NCBI GenBank assembly: GCA_035906055.1
Contig: JAMIFV010000021.1
Span: forward strand, 19,263 to 83,262
From: JAMIFV01 sp035906055
Lineage (GTDB): Bacteria; Pseudomonadota; Alphaproteobacteria; Rickettsiales; JABCZZ01
Reading direction: 5' to 3'
Length of the DNA stretch: 64,000 nt
How positions within the stretch are numbered: the stretch's first letter is position 1; every line of letters begins with the position of its first letter. The notes below the pieces were generated by a model that saw only the letters and a program-made list of their open reading frames with translations, searched no databases and had not been told where the DNA came from. The position numbers were made by a program, and so were the translations under genes. Shown here piece after piece: positions 62,784-64,000 of the stretch.

Positions 62784-63635
62784 GTGGCAACTCCGGAAAC
62801 ACTTCCTCCTCTACGTGACGTGATCGAGCGCCATGGGCTGTTCGCGCGTAAAAGCCTGGGGCAACATTTTTTGCTGGATAGCAACATCACCGCCAAGATC
62901 GTGCGCCAAGCTGGCAAGCTGGACGGCTTGAATGTGATAGAGATAGGCCCCGGCCCCGGCGGCCTTACGCGCTCGCTACTGTTCAGCGAGGCAAAGCACG
63001 TCTACGCCATTGAAAAGGACGAGCGCTGCATCAGCGCCCTGCAGGAACTCAACGTTGCCTGCGGCAACCGTTTAACCGTAATGCCTGCCGACGCGCTGGA
63101 AATATCGCTGCCCGGTACTGTGCCCGCCCCGCGCGCGATCGTGGCGAATCTCCCCTATAACGTGGGCACGCTAATGCTGATAAACTGGCTGGACGATATC
63201 GCGCGGCTCGGCGGCGACGCCTATGTATCGCTCACGCTCATGTTCCAGAAGGAAGTGGCGGAGCGCATCACCGCCGCGCCGAATACCAAGGATTACGGGC
63301 GTCTCTCGGTTATGGCGCAGTGGCTGTGCGAAACACAGCCATGCTTTATATTGCCTGCGAGCGCGTTTACGCCGCCGCCCAAGATCGATTCCGCCGTGAT
63401 ACGGCTGGTGCCGCGTGAAAAGCCCGCCTTCCCGGCTGATAAAAAAACGTTGGAAACCGTGCTGGCAGCCGCGTTCGGCCAGAGGCGGAAAATGCTGCGC
63501 TCGGCGCTTTCAACACTTGCCACGGATAGCGTGAAATGGCTGGAATCTGCCGGTATCGACCCGACCCGCCGCGCCGAGACCCTGACGGTGAAAGAGTTCT
63601 GCTCACTGGCAGAAACTTTATCGACAAACAAATAA
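62784..63635 (+). CDS. rsmA: 16S rRNA (adenine1518/1519-N6)-dimethyltransferase
   Basis: KsgA/RsmA dimethylates two adenines in helix 45 of 16S rRNA; loss gives kasugamycin resistance. The GTG start at 62784 directly follows the motB stop, with GAGG nine bases before. The 283 residues show KSLGQHFLLDSNITAKIVRQ, VIEIGPGPGGLTRSLL (SAM-binding), AIEKDERCISAL, and the catalytic IVANLPYNVGTLM. The C-terminal part has FTPPPKIDSAVIRL and AAFGQRRKMLRSAL. Its attachment to the flagellar motor genes is unusual. Confidence 0.96.
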   Translation: MATPETLPPLRDVIERHGLFARKSLGQHFLLDSNITAKIVRQAGKLDGLNVIEIGPGPGGLTRSLLFSEAKHVYAIEKDERCISALQELNVACGNRLTVMPADALEISLPGTVPAPRAIVANLPYNVGTLMLINWLDDIARLGGDAYVSLTLMFQKEVAERITAAPNTKDYGRLSVMAQWLCETQPCFILPASAFTPPPKIDSAVIRLVPREKPAFPADKKTLETVLAAAFGQRRKMLRSALSTLATDSVKWLESAGIDPTRRAETLTVKEFCSLAETLSTNK

Positions 63636-63666
63636 CCTGTTGATAAGCACTGTATTTATAATGAAG

Positions 63667-63711
63667 TCTTCATAAAAATGTAACACTTAAAGCTATTCCT
63701 GATGATAGAAT
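63667..63711 (+). promoter_or_regulatory. Pho-box-like promoter, copy 4
   Basis: TCTTCATAAAAATGTAAC (63667-63684) matches the PhoB box at 13 of 18 positions. A -10 TAGAAT (63706-63711) lies 21 bases after it, exactly as at 16702-16746. It drives the truncated gene at 63744. Confidence 0.55.
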
Positions 63712-63743
63712 AGTGTCTCGAAGAAAATTACTTATTACATTTT

Positions 63744-63818
63744 ATGAATAAACACACACACGATTCCAAGAACCAGCAGCAACCTGCCCGCAAGCCCGCA
63801 CTAGGCACTGTTAGCTAA
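63744..63818 (+). pseudogene. Truncated gene start, interrupted by an insertion sequence
   Basis: ATG 63744 opens MNKHTHDSKNQQQPARKPAL and then runs into IS sequence, with a stop at 63816-63818. It has a complete Pho-box-like promoter, so an accessory gene of the same group was probably disrupted here. The visible N-terminus is hydrophilic, Gln/Lys/His-rich, like the other members. The remainder of the gene must lie beyond the element, outside the window. Confidence 0.55.
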
Positions 63819-64000
63819 TTTTCCAGTTATAGAGGATTTTAGTTGCGGCGAGTGCCACGAAGCTGAGGAAAACTTTGTCTTCCTTGTCGAAACGCAGACA
63901 GAGGCGTTTATTTTCCTTGAGCTTTCCGAAGTAACGCTCAATGCCGCCACGCAGCTTATACACCGCCTTGTCGTAGAGGATTTTAACTTTACGGTTTTTG
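63811..64000 (-). mobile_element. IS4/IS5-superfamily transposase, C-terminal end of an insertion sequence
   Basis: A minus-strand open frame entering from the right edge reads KVKILYDKAVYKLRGGIERY, then FGKLKENKRLCLRFDKEDKV FLSFVALAATK-type end and WKIS before the stop TAA at 63811-63813. YKLRGGIERYFGKLK is an exact Y-(2)-R-(3)-E-(6)-K signature, the C1 region of DDE transposases of the IS4/IS5 group. The left IS end is probably at about 63803-63812 (GGCACTGTTAGC). The element continues beyond the window. Confidence 0.85.

Overview
The window is a stretch of an alphaproteobacterial chromosome of moderately high GC. The clues are a zinc-less DksA, an alphaproteobacterial-type bL31, the regulator FliX divergent from flgI, a CtrA-type box (TTAA-N7-TTAA) in front of flagellin, and a PAS_5-like protein. 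Many short intergenic palindromic repeats recall those of Rickettsiales and related host-associated lineages. I cannot name a genus. I recognised no rRNA, tRNA or CRISPR array.

Layout. 1-7000 (minus strand): rpmE-secE-nusG-rplK-rplA-rplJ // rplL-rpoB, with an unusual 806-base insert between rplJ and rplL, then thiD. 7000-12000: an unknown protein gene, glmM, a small lipoprotein and ftsH. 12000-19000: a lipid A aminoarabinose (arn) cluster, arnT-arnB-x-arnC-y-arnA(dehydrogenase half)-GNAT, lacking the formylation and deformylation functions. 19000-23700: class I ribonucleotide reductase nrdA...nrdB with DnaA and NrdR-like sites upstream and a GIY-YIG-like small gene plus AT-rich dinD wedged between the subunits. 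23700-27400: DUF1003 protein, KimA-like potassium permease, and an unknown/PAS gene pair. 27700-34740: folate synthesis, folB-folK-folP-folC (minus) divergent from pabC-x-pabB (plus). 35192-38760: a LysR regulator and an island of unknown genes, one frameshifted. 38767-41257: dksA, a secreted TIGR03118-like protein and an HTH protein. 41260-62783: a large flagellar region, fliX / flgI-flgJ-flgN-flgK-flgL / fliW-fliB / flagellin-flaG / fliD-fliS / fliK-flgD-flgE / motA-motB. The end carries rsmA, a truncated gene and the edge of an IS5/IS4-superfamily element.

Regulation. Four near-consensus sigma-54 promoters precede flgI, fliW, fliD and fliK, while flagellin has a CtrA box placed at -35. With FliX present this looks like a Caulobacter-style flagellar hierarchy.

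The most interesting signal is a Pho-box-like motif, TTCATAAAACTGTAACA, found in front of four unrelated unknown genes (7036, 16771, 36359, 63744). In three of them the -10 position lies at the same distance and no -35 hexamer is visible. This suggests one response regulator switching on a dispersed set of lineage-specific genes, perhaps secreted effectors. A second theme is dense palindromic repeats: at least six copies of one family, composite nested palindromes, and a repeat inserted in frame inside thiD.
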